Shown here: piece after piece, positions 1 to 8,258 of the stretch | How positions within the stretch are numbered: position 1 is the stretch's first letter | Layout: each line of letters begins with the position of its first letter | NCBI GenBank assembly: GCA_031282465.1 | Contig: JAITDR010000267.1 | Location: 1-19,826 of the forward strand | Reading direction: 5' to 3' | Origin: Desulfovibrio sp. | GTDB lineage: Bacteria > Desulfobacterota > Desulfovibrionia > Desulfovibrionales > Desulfovibrionaceae | DNA: 19,826 nt | The notes under the pieces: model-generated | Told to the model about the DNA's origin: nothing | What the model saw: only the letters and a program-made list of their open reading frames with translations | Database searches by the model: none | Translations under genes and position numbers: made by a program

Positions 1-933
1 ATAGGTGTCCTGCCGGACCAGCACGATGGGCACGTTCACGGCATCCGCCCTGGACAGGATAAGGTCGTTGGGGAAAAGATTGCCCGTGAGTACAAGGCAG
101 GGGCATCCTCCCTCAATGGCGACCAGTTGCACATCGGCCCTGTCGCCGCCTACGATTACCGCAGCGTTGGGGTTGCGGATAAAGTGGGCCATAAAATTTT
201 CCACCTGCATGGTGCCGATGAGAAAATTTTCCACCATGCGTCCGGCCCGGTGCTGGGCGGCCGCAAGACGCCCGCCCAGGCCTTCGGCCAGTTCGTAAGC
301 GCGGATGGAGGACATGAGAGAGTCGTGCGGCAGCACGCCCAGCACCCGCACCCCGAAGCGCTCCAGGCAGGGACGCACGATGTTGTCGATCTCGTTCATA
401 AATGTCGCCGGCACGTCATTGAGCACCGCGCCGAGCATGCGCTCTCCAAGCAATTCCTTGACGTGCAGCAGTTCGTCATAATTGATTTCGTGTTGCAGGC
501 GGTCGATAATGACGGCCTTGAGATCCATCTCCCGCACCAGGCGTATGCCGTCGAGGTCGCAGTATTTGCCGGAGAGGGCGTGCCCCGACCCGCAGACCAG
601 CATAAGGTCGCGTCCGCGCGCAAGGCTGCGGTAGGCTTCGATTATCTGCGGCAGACAGTCCGGCGCCAGTCCCGCAAAAGCGCTCATTTTGAAATCCTGG
701 GTAAGCAGAACCGGCGTGACCAGATGCGCAGGCTGTTCCAGGCCGAGTACATCCTGGACAAAAGAGGCGTCTTCATCCGCCGTACGCCCGTCTTTTTCAA
801 CGGGCATCACGCCCAGCGGCTTCATGTAGCCTATGTTCAGTCCTTCTTTCTGAAACTGCAGCCCGATGCCTGCCGTAAGCGTGTTTTTACCCGCATAGGC
901 GCGGGTTCCCCCGATGTACAGTCCTGCGGACAT
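1..933 (-). CDS. BioD/PtaN-like P-loop protein with DRTGG domain (3' end outside window)
   Basis: The first 311 residues are present; the frame is open through the left edge, so the C-terminus is missing. The start is the ATG at 931-933, preceded by a good Shine-Dalgarno (AGGAG, about 6 bases upstream). The N-terminus carries a P-loop-like segment (GTRAYAGKNTLT, residues about 8-19) followed by IGYMKPLG, as in the BioD/CobB-like domain found at the N-terminus of long phosphotransacetylases (COG0857 type). Residues from about 240 (ENFLIGTMQVENF, then GGDRADVQ near 262) match the DRTGG domain, a probable ligand-binding fold. There is no phosphotransacetylase catalytic domain in the visible part, and proteins of this short type usually end soon after DRTGG. 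It lies 52 bp downstream of the acyl-CoA synthetase-like gene on the same strand, so the two are probably cotranscribed. A link to acetyl-CoA/acetate metabolism is an inference from family and neighbour; no reaction can be assigned. Confidence 0.8.
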   Translation of the reverse strand, partial: MSAGLYIGGTRAYAGKNTLTAGIGLQFQKEGLNIGYMKPLGVMPVEKDGRTADEDASFVQDVLGLEQPAHLVTPVLLTQDFKMSAFAGLAPDCLPQIIEAYRSLARGRDLMLVCGSGHALSGKYCDLDGIRLVREMDLKAVIIDRLQHEINYDELLHVKELLGERMLGAVLNDVPATFMNEIDNIVRPCLERFGVRVLGVLPHDSLMSSIRAYELAEGLGGRLAAAQHRAGRMVENFLIGTMQVENFMAHFIRNPNAAVIVGGDRADVQLVAIEGGCPCLVLTGNLFPNDLILSRADAVNVPIVLVRQDTY

Positions 934-985
934 ATCTGCTCCTGCGTGTGTTTGCGACCGCTTTGCGTCGGCATGGTGAAATGCC

Positions 986-3310
986 CTACACCCCGTTGCG
1001 TCCTTTATCGCCGGGAGGCGTCCGGGCAAGCAATATCTTGACGTTCACAACCTCTGCTCCCTGATGGTCAACCGTCACCGGGCTGCACGCGATCTCTTCC
1101 ATCTCGGGGCAGTCCAGGGCGAGGCGCGAAAGAATCAACAGGATATCTTCAAGTGCGGCGAAATTCATTTCCTTTTCCGTTGCTTGCCCGGGCCGGACCG
1201 GGAAGGCCAGGACTTCACGCACCATGTCGTGGGCATCGTCAAGGGAAAGCGGGAGCAGCCGGCAGGACAGGTTGTGTGAATCGCCGGGCAGACCGCTCTC
1301 AAGACCGAAAAGCAGCATGGGGCCGAAGACCCTGTCCCGCTTCATGCATATGCTCGTTGCCCGCGCGTTCGCGGGAGACATGGCCTGGACTATGCACCCC
1401 GCTATGTAGGCTTCCTTGCGCAGCCGCGCCGCCCTGGAGGTAATCGCCGTAAATGCGGCCCGAATTTCTTTCGGGCTGCCCAGGTTCAATACCGTGCCCT
1501 GCACGTCGGCCTTATGCGTTATATGCGGGGAGGCGATTTTCAGGGCAACGGGTCCGCCGATCTGCGCGGCGATCTGCACGGCTTCCGCTCCGGTGCGGGC
1601 GAGTTTGGAGTCAAGGCAGGGAATTTCATAGGCGCGCATAATCTCCCGCGCGTGATACAGGGAGAGTTCCGCCGCCCCCCCTGCGCGGGCTTCCGCAACG
1701 GCGGCGCGGGCACGCCCCCTGTCATGCCGGTAGTCTATGTCCACAGGTTGCGGCTGCTCCTGCCGGAACCTGCGCCGATAGAGGGCTGCCAGACAGGCTG
1801 CGGCTTGACCGGGGGAAGGCAGGCAGGGGATGCCGCGCCCGGCAAAGCATTCCCGCGCGTTCTCCGCGCTCTTTCCGCCCATGAGACAGACCAGAACGGT
1901 CTTGTCGGCAAAATTCGGCAGGCCGGCGAGGATGTCCGGCAAAGTTTCCATATTCCGCCGGGCGTCGACGCAGACAAGCAGCAGAAGAGCGGATGCGGCC
2001 GCGTCCCGGAGCACGGCGCCGGCGAGCCGGCCGAGGAGCGCCGGCGAAGCGTCGGCCGGCGCGTTGACCGGGTTGAACGGCAAAGAGCGGAAGGGAAGCA
2101 GGTTTTGCAGTTCGTTGACCGTCGCCGTGGACAACGGCGGTACAACCAGACCGTTTTCTTCGCAGCAGTCGGCCGCGGCGGCACCCAAACTCCAGTCGTC
2201 GGCGATGACGGCTGTTGCCGGGCCGGCCGGCAGCGTACAGGCGTCAAAGGCGGCAGCCAGTCCGAAAAGTTCATCGAATTCACCGACTTCAATAATGCCT
2301 GCCTTCCTGAAGGCGGCCGCTCCGGCCTTTGCGGAGGCCGTCACGGCGCCTGTGCAGGCCGATACGGTCCGCGCCCCGACCGCCGAGCGCCCGATCCTGA
2401 GCAAAATTACCGGTTTTTTGTCGGCCGCGCTCCGGGCGCTGCGCAAAAACCGCGGACCGTCTTCAATGTACTCAAGGCAGCTCGCAATCACGTTCGTCCG
2501 CGGGTCCGCGGCAAAATGGTCCAGCATGTCCGCCTCGCCCGCCGTGGCCCAATCGCCGAGACTGACGAATGAAGAAAAGCCGATGTGCCTCGTTGCGGCA
2601 AGTTCCAGCAGGGAGGCGCACAGGGCGCCGGAGCGGGCGAAAAACCCGATGCCGCCCGGCCGAACGGTGACTTGGGCGGGAGAAGCGAACAGGCCGGTCT
2701 GCGGTATACAGATGCCGCCGCTGTCGGGGCCGAGCATGGTCATGCCGCAGCACCGGGCGATGCGGCGCAGACGCTCCGCCGCAACCCGTCCCGCGCCTCG
2801 CGTTTCGCCGCAGCCGGGGCCGAGCACCAGGGCCGCCCGCGCACCGAGCGCGGCGAATTCGCGCAACATACCCGGCGTCCGCTCGCCGGAAAGGCACAGC
2901 ACGGCAAGGTCCGGCGGACGATCGGCGACTATGTCCGACGGCTTGCGGTAGACGGGAAGACCAAGTATCGTGCCGGCCTCGGGCAAGGTGCGTTCGACCA
3001 TTGCCACGTGCGGCCGGGGAGGGCTCGCGGGGGGCGCCGCCCATCCGTCGCATCTGAAGCCGCTTTCGACATTTGCCTGCCGCGATACGTGAGGGACCGC
3101 AGCAGGCGGTTCTTCCCCGCCTGCTTCAAGGACGGGAAATATTTTCCCTGTGTAGCCCGCGCGGGTCAGATTGCGGACAACGGCGTCCCATACGCCGGCC
3201 GGGTCGCGCGATACGCCTGCCACGCAGACCGAAGCGGGCGCGAACAGGGCTGCAACATCGTCATGCGCATGCACGGCAGGCTCAATCCGGGTAAAAAAGG
3301 AAGCGTTCAT
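986..3310 (-). CDS. Acyl-CoA synthetase (NDP-forming)-like protein with degenerate active-site residues
   Basis: The protein has about 774 residues from the ATG at 3308-3310. Domain order is that of the single-chain ADP-forming acetyl-CoA synthetases: N-terminal CoA-binding Rossmann domain ([17 protein letters not shown], residues about 23-39), succinyl-CoA ligase-like domains (about 150-460), and a C-terminal ATP-grasp domain ([45 protein letters not shown]). In active relatives the phospho-histidine sits in an SHTGA motif; here the matching segment reads SACTGAV, with Cys319 replacing His. The ATP-grasp C-terminus, normally NP...D with Asn and Asp as Mg ligands, reads [19 protein letters not shown], with Ser743 and Asn756 instead. 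No GNAT acetyltransferase domain is attached. The start has no convincing Shine-Dalgarno, and a GTG at codon 13 (3272-3274) is the alternative. The ATG overlaps the rnc start codon on the other strand. Family assignment is firm; catalytic activity is doubtful. Confidence 0.85.
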   Translation of the reverse strand: MNASFFTRIEPAVHAHDDVAALFAPASVCVAGVSRDPAGVWDAVVRNLTRAGYTGKIFPVLEAGGEEPPAAVPHVSRQANVESGFRCDGWAAPPASPPRPHVAMVERTLPEAGTILGLPVYRKPSDIVADRPPDLAVLCLSGERTPGMLREFAALGARAALVLGPGCGETRGAGRVAAERLRRIARCCGMTMLGPDSGGICIPQTGLFASPAQVTVRPGGIGFFARSGALCASLLELAATRHIGFSSFVSLGDWATAGEADMLDHFAADPRTNVIASCLEYIEDGPRFLRSARSAADKKPVILLRIGRSAVGARTVSACTGAVTASAKAGAAAFRKAGIIEVGEFDELFGLAAAFDACTLPAGPATAVIADDWSLGAAAADCCEENGLVVPPLSTATVNELQNLLPFRSLPFNPVNAPADASPALLGRLAGAVLRDAAASALLLLVCVDARRNMETLPDILAGLPNFADKTVLVCLMGGKSAENARECFAGRGIPCLPSPGQAAACLAALYRRRFRQEQPQPVDIDYRHDRGRARAAVAEARAGGAAELSLYHAREIMRAYEIPCLDSKLARTGAEAVQIAAQIGGPVALKIASPHITHKADVQGTVLNLGSPKEIRAAFTAITSRAARLRKEAYIAGCIVQAMSPANARATSICMKRDRVFGPMLLFGLESGLPGDSHNLSCRLLPLSLDDAHDMVREVLAFPVRPGQATEKEMNFAALEDILLILSRLALDCPEMEEIACSPVTVDHQGAEVVNVKILLARTPPGDKGRNGV

Positions 3311-3995
3311 GTACAAGCAACTTCAGCAAGCTATTCCCTATCACTTCACCCAAGTCAAGCTTTTGCGCACCGCCCTGACCCACAGTTCGTTCGCCAACGA
3401 AAAGCAGGACGGGGAAGAGCACAACGAGCGCCTCGAGTTTCTGGGTGACGCGGTACTTGAGCTGTGCGTATCTGAAGACTTGTACAACGGCAGACCGAGC
3501 GCCAGAGAAGGGGAACTGACGGCCGCCCGGTCCCGTCTGGTGAATCAGGAAAGCTTGGCTGCCGCAGCGCGCCGCATCGGTCTCGACGGGCATCTGCTGC
3601 TGGGCAGGGGCGAGGAAGCGCAGGGCGGCAGGGACAGAGATTCGCTGTTGAGCGATGCCTTTGAGGCGCTTCTTGGGGCGATTTTTCTGGACGGCGGCTA
3701 CGCGGCGGCGCGGCAGGCCGTGCAGGCGCTTTTTGCCGGATGCGGAGAGATACGCAAGACGTGCAAAGGGATGAAGGACTGCAAAAGCCGCCTGCAGGAA
3801 GCGACGCAGAAAATTTTTCGGGAGCGCCCCGTGTATACGCTGGCGGACAGTACGGGTCCCGAACACGAGAAAGTATTTACCGTCCGTCTGACGCTGCCCG
3901 ACGGTACCGACTTCACGGCCGCGGGCGCCGGCGTCAAAAAAGCGGAGCAGACCGCTGCCGCGTTTGCCTTGCAGTATCTCGCGGAAAAATTTTGA
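3309..3995 (+). CDS. rnc: Ribonuclease III
   Basis: This 228-aa protein is full length for bacterial RNase III, which cleaves double-stranded RNA in rRNA and mRNA processing. The signature [13 protein letters not shown] starts at Glu40, with Glu43 and Asp47 at the acidic metal positions. The second acidic pair, Asp116 and Glu119, lies in [15 protein letters not shown]. The C-terminal double-stranded RNA-binding domain covers about residues 155-225 ([27 protein letters not shown]). The ATG at 3309 has an AAGGAA ribosome-binding site 7 bases upstream, inside the first codons of the divergent acyl-CoA synthetase-like gene. Upstream in-frame codons are antisense to that gene and are not needed for any domain. 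No era or other usual rnc neighbour follows; the next gene, the flagellin, is convergent. Confidence 0.96.
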   Translation: MYKQLQQAIPYHFTQVKLLRTALTHSSFANEKQDGEEHNERLEFLGDAVLELCVSEDLYNGRPSAREGELTAARSRLVNQESLAAAARRIGLDGHLLLGRGEEAQGGRDRDSLLSDAFEALLGAIFLDGGYAAARQAVQALFAGCGEIRKTCKGMKDCKSRLQEATQKIFRERPVYTLADSTGPEHEKVFTVRLTLPDGTDFTAAGAGVKKAEQTAAAFALQYLAEKF

Positions 3996-4014
3996 CTTTG
4001 CCGTCGCAGGGCGC

Positions 4015-4067
4015 AATACGCCTCGGGTCTCCCCGAGCCGGCGCGTGGTGCGTATTTCCTGCTTTTT
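4015..4067 (+). terminator. Hairpin after rnc, candidate terminator
   Basis: An outer 7-bp stem (AATACGC at 4015-4021 with GCGTATT at 4050-4056) encloses an inner 6-bp stem (CTCGGG at 4022-4027 with CCCGAG at 4032-4037). A run of five T follows at 4063-4067. The T-run is 6 bases past the stem, so the fit to a standard intrinsic terminator is only fair, but its position 20 bp after the rnc stop supports the call. Confidence 0.4.
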
Positions 4068-4096
4068 CCGCCCGAATCGTCCCACCTGCCTTTTCC

Positions 4097-4130
4097 CGTC
4101 CGGGGGGAGGGAGGGCTCCCCGCCCGGACG
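4097..4130. terminator. Strong GC hairpin between convergent rnc and flagellin genes
   Basis: CGTCCGGG (4097-4104) pairs with CCCGGACG (4123-4130), and GGGAG with CTCCC extends the stem inside. It lies 45 bp beyond the flagellin stop in the direction of flagellin transcription. Neither strand has a clear U-tract directly after the stem, so it may protect a 3' end or help termination rather than act as a classical intrinsic terminator. Confidence 0.35.
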
Positions 4131-4174
4131 CGTCTTTGGTCGGCCTCTGCCGGAAAAATCTATGTCGCCGCCGC

Positions 4175-5068
4175 TTAACCCTGGATAAGGGAAAGAGCCA
4201 TCTGCGGCAGGGAGTTGGCCTGCGAAAGCATGGCGGTGGCAGCCTGAGTCAGAATCTGGTTGCGCACGAATTCCGTCATTTCCAAGGCCACATCCACGTC
4301 GGAAATGCGCGATTCGGCCGCCTGCAGGTTTTCCGCCTGAATCTGGAGGTTGCTGATGGTGTTCTCCAGACGATTCTGCATGGCGCCGAGATGGGCGCGT
4401 ATCTTGTCCTTGGAGATAATGGCCTGGTTGATGGCCTCCAGTGCCAACTGCGCGTTCTGCTGCGTGGAAATGTCGTGTCCGGCGTCGAAATCGGAACTGT
4501 TGCCGAGGCCGAGTGAGGAGGCCGTGGCGCTGCCGATGTGGATGTAATAGTAGTCCTCGGCGGAATCGTTGCCGGTTCCGAAGTGTATCTTCAATTCGCC
4601 GGTGGAAACCATGCCGGCGCCGTTATGGTTTCCTTCTCCGGACAGGTTGCCGTTGAGCAGATGCACGCCGTTGAAGTCCGTGGCGTTGGCGATACGGGTG
4701 ATTTCCGAGGCCATGGCCTGGTATTCGGACTCAATCATCAGGCGCTGGTCCGAATTGTAGGTGCCCGTTGCGGCCTGTTCGGCCAGCTCCTTCATGCGTA
4801 TCAGCTTTTCGTCGATAACGCCGAGCGCGCCGTCCGCGGTCTGGATCAGGGAAATGGCATCGTTGGCGTTGCGCACTCCCTGGTTGAGGCCCGCTATCTC
4901 CGCGCGCATGAGTTCGCGGATGGCCAGGCCTGCCGCATCGTCGGCTGCCGTCGTCACGCGCAGGCCGGATGACAGGCGGCGCACGGAGGCAGAAAGATTG
5001 CCGTATGACACGCCGAGATTCCTGGCGGCATTCATAGCCATGAGGTTGTGATTAATGACCAAAGACAT
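4175..5068 (-). CDS. Flagellin (short, D0/D1 type)
   Basis: This 297-aa flagellin is the subunit of the flagellar filament. The N-terminal helical region is textbook (MSLVINHNLMAMNAARNL, then RRLSSGLRVTTAADDAAGLAI, GVRNANDAISLIQTADGAL). The C-terminal partner is equally clear (LGAMQNRLENTISNL, AAESRISDVDVALEM, ILTQAATAMLSQAN). The variable centre between about residues 130 and 200 is very short (NGNLSGEGNHNGAG, GNDSAEDYYYIHIG), so the outer D2/D3 domains are minimal, as in Desulfovibrio flagellins. The chosen ATG (5066-5068) follows a strong AAGGAGG site; the codons upstream of it are 5' leader. It is single and monocistronic in view, with a sigma54 promoter 36 bp upstream. Several flagellin paralogs are usual in such genomes, so the exact gene number is not given. 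Confidence 0.96.
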   Translation of the reverse strand: MSLVINHNLMAMNAARNLGVSYGNLSASVRRLSSGLRVTTAADDAAGLAIRELMRAEIAGLNQGVRNANDAISLIQTADGALGVIDEKLIRMKELAEQAATGTYNSDQRLMIESEYQAMASEITRIANATDFNGVHLLNGNLSGEGNHNGAGMVSTGELKIHFGTGNDSAEDYYYIHIGSATASSLGLGNSSDFDAGHDISTQQNAQLALEAINQAIISKDKIRAHLGAMQNRLENTISNLQIQAENLQAAESRISDVDVALEMTEFVRNQILTQAATAMLSQANSLPQMALSLIQG

Positions 5069-5103
5069 GATGATATCCTCCTTGAGTTGTCTGGCAAACA
5101 AAA

Positions 5104-5119
5104 AGCAATATAAATGCCA
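5104..5119 (-). promoter_or_regulatory. Sigma54 promoter of the flagellin gene
   Basis: On the minus strand this reads TGGCATTTATATTGCT, with the required GG-N10-GC spacing and a good match to TGGCAC-N5-TTGCT. Transcription would start near 5093, giving a leader of about 25 nt that contains the AAGGAGG ribosome-binding site. The next 40 bases upstream are strongly AT-rich, which would suit DNA bending. The activator is presumably a flagellar enhancer-binding protein outside the window. Confidence 0.8.
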
Positions 5120-5470
5120 AAGTATAAAAATTTAATAAATACATAGCGATATAATTGCAGAGGAGTGCGTATCCGACGTTTTGCCGCCGGGAGGAAAATT
5201 TTTCCGAACGTGCCGACGCCGCTCCGGCCGGGCGTAAACGCCGCATTGCGCGTCCGGCCGGTTCCCGCGGGCGGGTACGGCGCACGCTTGCAGGCGGGAA
5301 GGAAGAAGCTTTACGCGCGCGGCGCGTGTCGGCCGGCATGTCCGCAATATCCGCGCCGGCCCGCCCCGGCGGGGGAACCTTTACGCGCGCGGCGAGTGTT
5401 GGTAGGATAAAAAGCGTCAGCATCCTTTTGCCGGAAGGTTCCGCGCCCTGCGGAGCCGCGGGGGGAAACC
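5120..5470. other. Intergenic region between divergent flagellin and zinc-knuckle protein genes
   Basis: No credible gene was seen here. From about 5095 to 5160 the DNA is AT-rich and belongs to the flagellin control region. From 5160 to 5470 it turns very GC-rich, with a short palindromic GGAAAATTTTTCC near 5191 and a 16-bp direct repeat (5309-5324 and 5379-5394). A weak sigma70-like pair can be drawn toward the downstream gene: TTTACG at 5380-5385 and TAGGAT at 5402-5407, 16 bp apart. That promoter is tentative. Confidence 0.4.
5309..5394 (+). repeat. Pair of 16-bp direct repeats (CTTTACGCGCGCGGCG)
   Basis: Identical copies lie at 5309-5324 and 5379-5394, 70 bp apart, in the upstream region of the 921-aa gene. 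The second copy contains the TTTACG that could act as a -35 element. They could be operator sites or remnants of a local duplication; nothing decides between these. Confidence 0.5.
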
Positions 5471-8236
5471 TTGCCCACACTTGAGCCTCTGCGGTCACAA
5501 CTGAAAGACGTCGGAGACGTGCGCGTCCAGGCGGACGGCTGGGCGTTGCGCATGCTTTGGACGGGCCGCCTGAACCAGACTGTGCTGCAGACCCTTGATG
5601 ACTACGGCGGGTTGCTCGTCGCCGAAGACGACAATCAGGCGCTGCGCTTCTTTTTTTCCACGGACGTTTTTCTCGCGGGCGCCCGTTTGGCGGTGTGGGC
5701 GCGCTTCAACATGCTCCCCATGCATCTTCGCATTTTCCCCGCCCGTTTCCGTTACGGCAGGAACAATGAGCGCACGCTGATTTTCGACGAGTCCCTGATG
5801 CTGGAAAACCTGCCGCCGCCTGTGGAGTTCAGCGTTCAGATACACAGGTCCCAGATGGATGTCGTCAACAGGATCCCCGGGCTCAGCCTCAAGGGCCAGG
5901 AGCCGGAAGTATCGGCCGAATTGTGGCTTCTCCTTGAAGTGGACGCCCGACTCCCCTACAGCTCCCCGCTTGCCTGGTATGCCGTGCTGCGCCCCGTCGG
6001 CAACCCTTTGGATAAAAATTTCATGGTCGGTTGGAGGGAGTTTTTCACCCATTTGGAATCCGTGCTGCAACGCAACAAATTCCGCTTTTTGCTGCACGAC
6101 AATTTTCTCATGTTTCCGCTGGAGGGCTTGCGCCAGGTCAAGAACTGGTGCCTTGATTTCCTGCGTCTGGTCCAGCGTCTGAAAGAGGGCGCCCCCGAAC
6201 AGTACTGGCCCTGCGTGACGGTGGTGGCGGACCGCAACAGCCTGAACATGAATGAAGACCTGCCCGGTAAGATTGATGTACCGTGGAAATATCTTGTTCC
6301 CGATTATCCGCACATGTCCATGCGTAATGCGCTCATGGCGGGTGACGGCTTCGCCGTGCATGAAGTGCGTTTCGCGCCTGCTACCCTGAGTCCGGACGGC
6401 TGGGCGAGTCTTACCCTGCCGGAAAGCGGGCCGAGCGGAATGGCCGTCCTGCCTCAGATAGTCCCCGTCGATCTTATTTTCGGTTCCTGGCCGCAATGCT
6501 TTTATTGCGGCCAGCGCAGTCATGAAGCGGCGCATTGTCCTTCAAAAAAAATTGATCCGGGGCAGGCGGCGGTGTGGCCGCAGATTGCGCGCATGGATTT
6601 CAGCGGCATGCGCGCCGGTGCGCGCGGCATCGAGCAGGGGCTTGCCGGGGCGCCGGACCCTGCGGGCAAGGAAGCCTGGATACTCGCGACGTTGCGCGAA
6701 GACAGCGAAACAGGCACCATGCTTAAGGCTTTTTACGATATCAACCGGCTTCTGCAGTTGCGCGTCGTCGATTTTTTCTGGAGGGCGCGGAGCAAGGATT
6801 TGCAAAAAGCCGCAGGCCACTTGGCCGCGCAGGACAACAACCGCATCTGGAGCCTGCTTGCAGATTTCGCGGCGAAAGAGCCGGAGGAAGTTGCCGACGA
6901 AATGCAGGCCATGACGTTGAAGAACTCCAGGGACTACCGGGAACTCAGCCTGCGCGGCTTCAAAGAAGCCGAGGCAGGGAATCTGGAACAGGCGGACAAG
7001 TTGTGGAAAGAGGCGGAATTTTCCTCCCCGCATCCCGTCGTCCAGGCGTGGCATGTGCTGTTGCAGGGCAGGGCGTTGGAATGCCAAGGTCGTTTCGTCG
7101 AGGCGGCGCTGCTGTACGAACAGGCAGCCCGCACCTGTCAGGCACTGCATGACGCCGAATACCGCAGGATAGTCTGTCTGATCAAAAGCGGCTTCACCGA
7201 CCGGGCACTTCCCCTGCTGTCCGCGCTGATCACGGTCAACGGGCATTTTTTCAATAAGGCCCTTTTGGATCCCGAGTTGGAGCGCGGTTACATACAGGTT
7301 ATGGCCTGTCTTTTCACGCATTGGGAAAACATGTCGACCAGGGCGGTTGAGGAAGAGGCCCATCTTGTCCGCATGCGCGACGAACTGGGGGCATGGTTTC
7401 TGCCGGGCAACGACTTTGCCGTCAAGACGGCGGAGCGTATCGACAAGATGCTGAAGGTGGCCGCCGTCAAAAATTTCGTGGCCTTTCAACTGCTGTCAAA
7501 CGGCCGGGCACAGATCGAAAAGGACATACAGGCCTATGTCCTCCAAGAGTCGCGTTTGTACAAGAGCCGCTTCAAGGCTTTCGGCGAACGCTTCAAGGTC
7601 ATACGCGACGATTCGGCGTGGTTTCCTTTTCCCGGCACCCTGACGGAATTCAACAAAAGCTATAATGTGGGGGTGGCGAACCTGAACTGGGCCATGACGG
7701 CCAATTTTCACGGGCCGGAGAACTTCAGGCGGGCGCAGGCGCTGCTGGAGAAGGAGGAGGAACGGCTGAAAAAATTGGAAAGCAGGTTGCGCTTATTGCG
7801 CATTGTGCGCGATGCGACGCTGTTCATGCTCTCCATGCTCCAGACCTTCCTGTGGCTGGAAGCGGCGGGCCTCATTGTGATATTTGCGGTTCTGCCCCTG
7901 TTTCTCCTGTACGGGGACAGGCTGGGCTTGGGCAATATCGTCGGCATCCTTGCCGCGGACCGCTGGCAGGTCCAAAAAGCCCTCACCCTTCTGGTGACGA
8001 TGCTGGCCTTTGCCGCGGCAAGCCTGAGAACCATTTTGCGTTTTGAAGGCATACGCGAGAAAATTCTGCGCAAGGCCATGGAAGCGCCGGCCAAGGCGCC
8101 CCCCAAAGCGAAGGCCGCAAAGGCACCGGTCCGGAGGCCCCGCAAAGCGCCTGCTGCGAAGGCGCAGGCCGGGGCCGCGCCGGCCGGGGCCGCGCCGGCC
8201 GGGGCCGCGCCGGCCGGGAAAGGCCGCAGGGGCTGA
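5471..8236 (+). CDS. Large zinc-knuckle, helical-repeat membrane protein of unknown function
   Basis: This 921-aa protein matches no family I recognise. Residues 1-330 are a mixed-composition domain. Cys343-X2-Cys346-X4-His351-X4-Cys356 is an exact CCHC zinc knuckle. Residues about 488-625 look like TPR-style helical repeats (GNLEQADKLWKEAE; GRFVEAALLYEQAA). Residues about 745-780 are charged and probably coiled coil (ALLEKEEERLKKLESRL). Hydrophobic helices follow near 790-817 and 836-856, then a basic Ala/Pro/Lys tail with three GAAPA copies. There is no N-terminal signal peptide, so most of the chain is probably cytoplasmic with a C-terminal membrane anchor. The start taken is TTG at 5471, with GGGGG about 5 bases upstream; a later start cannot be excluded. 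It is divergent from flagellin and convergent with gpsA, leaving it alone in its transcription unit. Reality as a gene is secure from length and composition; function is unknown. Confidence 0.85.
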   Translation: MPTLEPLRSQLKDVGDVRVQADGWALRMLWTGRLNQTVLQTLDDYGGLLVAEDDNQALRFFFSTDVFLAGARLAVWARFNMLPMHLRIFPARFRYGRNNERTLIFDESLMLENLPPPVEFSVQIHRSQMDVVNRIPGLSLKGQEPEVSAELWLLLEVDARLPYSSPLAWYAVLRPVGNPLDKNFMVGWREFFTHLESVLQRNKFRFLLHDNFLMFPLEGLRQVKNWCLDFLRLVQRLKEGAPEQYWPCVTVVADRNSLNMNEDLPGKIDVPWKYLVPDYPHMSMRNALMAGDGFAVHEVRFAPATLSPDGWASLTLPESGPSGMAVLPQIVPVDLIFGSWPQCFYCGQRSHEAAHCPSKKIDPGQAAVWPQIARMDFSGMRAGARGIEQGLAGAPDPAGKEAWILATLREDSETGTMLKAFYDINRLLQLRVVDFFWRARSKDLQKAAGHLAAQDNNRIWSLLADFAAKEPEEVADEMQAMTLKNSRDYRELSLRGFKEAEAGNLEQADKLWKEAEFSSPHPVVQAWHVLLQGRALECQGRFVEAALLYEQAARTCQALHDAEYRRIVCLIKSGFTDRALPLLSALITVNGHFFNKALLDPELERGYIQVMACLFTHWENMSTRAVEEEAHLVRMRDELGAWFLPGNDFAVKTAERIDKMLKVAAVKNFVAFQLLSNGRAQIEKDIQAYVLQESRLYKSRFKAFGERFKVIRDDSAWFPFPGTLTEFNKSYNVGVANLNWAMTANFHGPENFRRAQALLEKEEERLKKLESRLRLLRIVRDATLFMLSMLQTFLWLEAAGLIVIFAVLPLFLLYGDRLGLGNIVGILAADRWQVQKALTLLVTMLAFAAASLRTILRFEGIREKILRKAMEAPAKAPPKAKAAKAPVRRPRKAPAAKAQAGAAPAGAAPAGAAPAGKGRRG
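8171..8215 (+). repeat. Three perfect 15-bp tandem repeats coding (GAAPA)3
   Basis: The unit GGGGCCGCGCCGGCC occurs at 8171-8185, 8186-8200 and 8201-8215 without mismatch, in frame within the C-terminal tail of the zinc-knuckle protein. Perfect in-frame units imply recent copy-number change by slippage. The copy number may vary between strains. Confidence 0.9.
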
Positions 8237-8258
8237 GCCGCTTACGCGTTATTCGGCA

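Noticed and set aside
127..1041. Long plus-strand open frame of 304 codons
   Set aside because: It is antisense to the DRTGG gene and the end of the synthetase-like gene, both of which show clear family motifs; its own translation shows none.
1514..2951. Two long overlapping plus-strand frames (352 and 373 codons)
   Set aside because: They are shadows of the high-GC synthetase-like gene on the minus strand, with Arg/Gly/Pro/Ala-rich translations and no recognisable domain.
5143..5150. Half-site ATCGCTAT (minus strand) upstream of the flagellin promoter, matching one arm of the activator's inverted repeat
   Set aside because: Only one arm is present and it lies about 30 bp from the -24 element, not 82 bp; in AT-rich DNA an 8-11 bp match can be chance.
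8237..8258. Terminator between the convergent zinc-knuckle gene and gpsA
   Set aside because: The 22-bp gap holds no stem with a U-tract; termination may occur inside the opposite gene.
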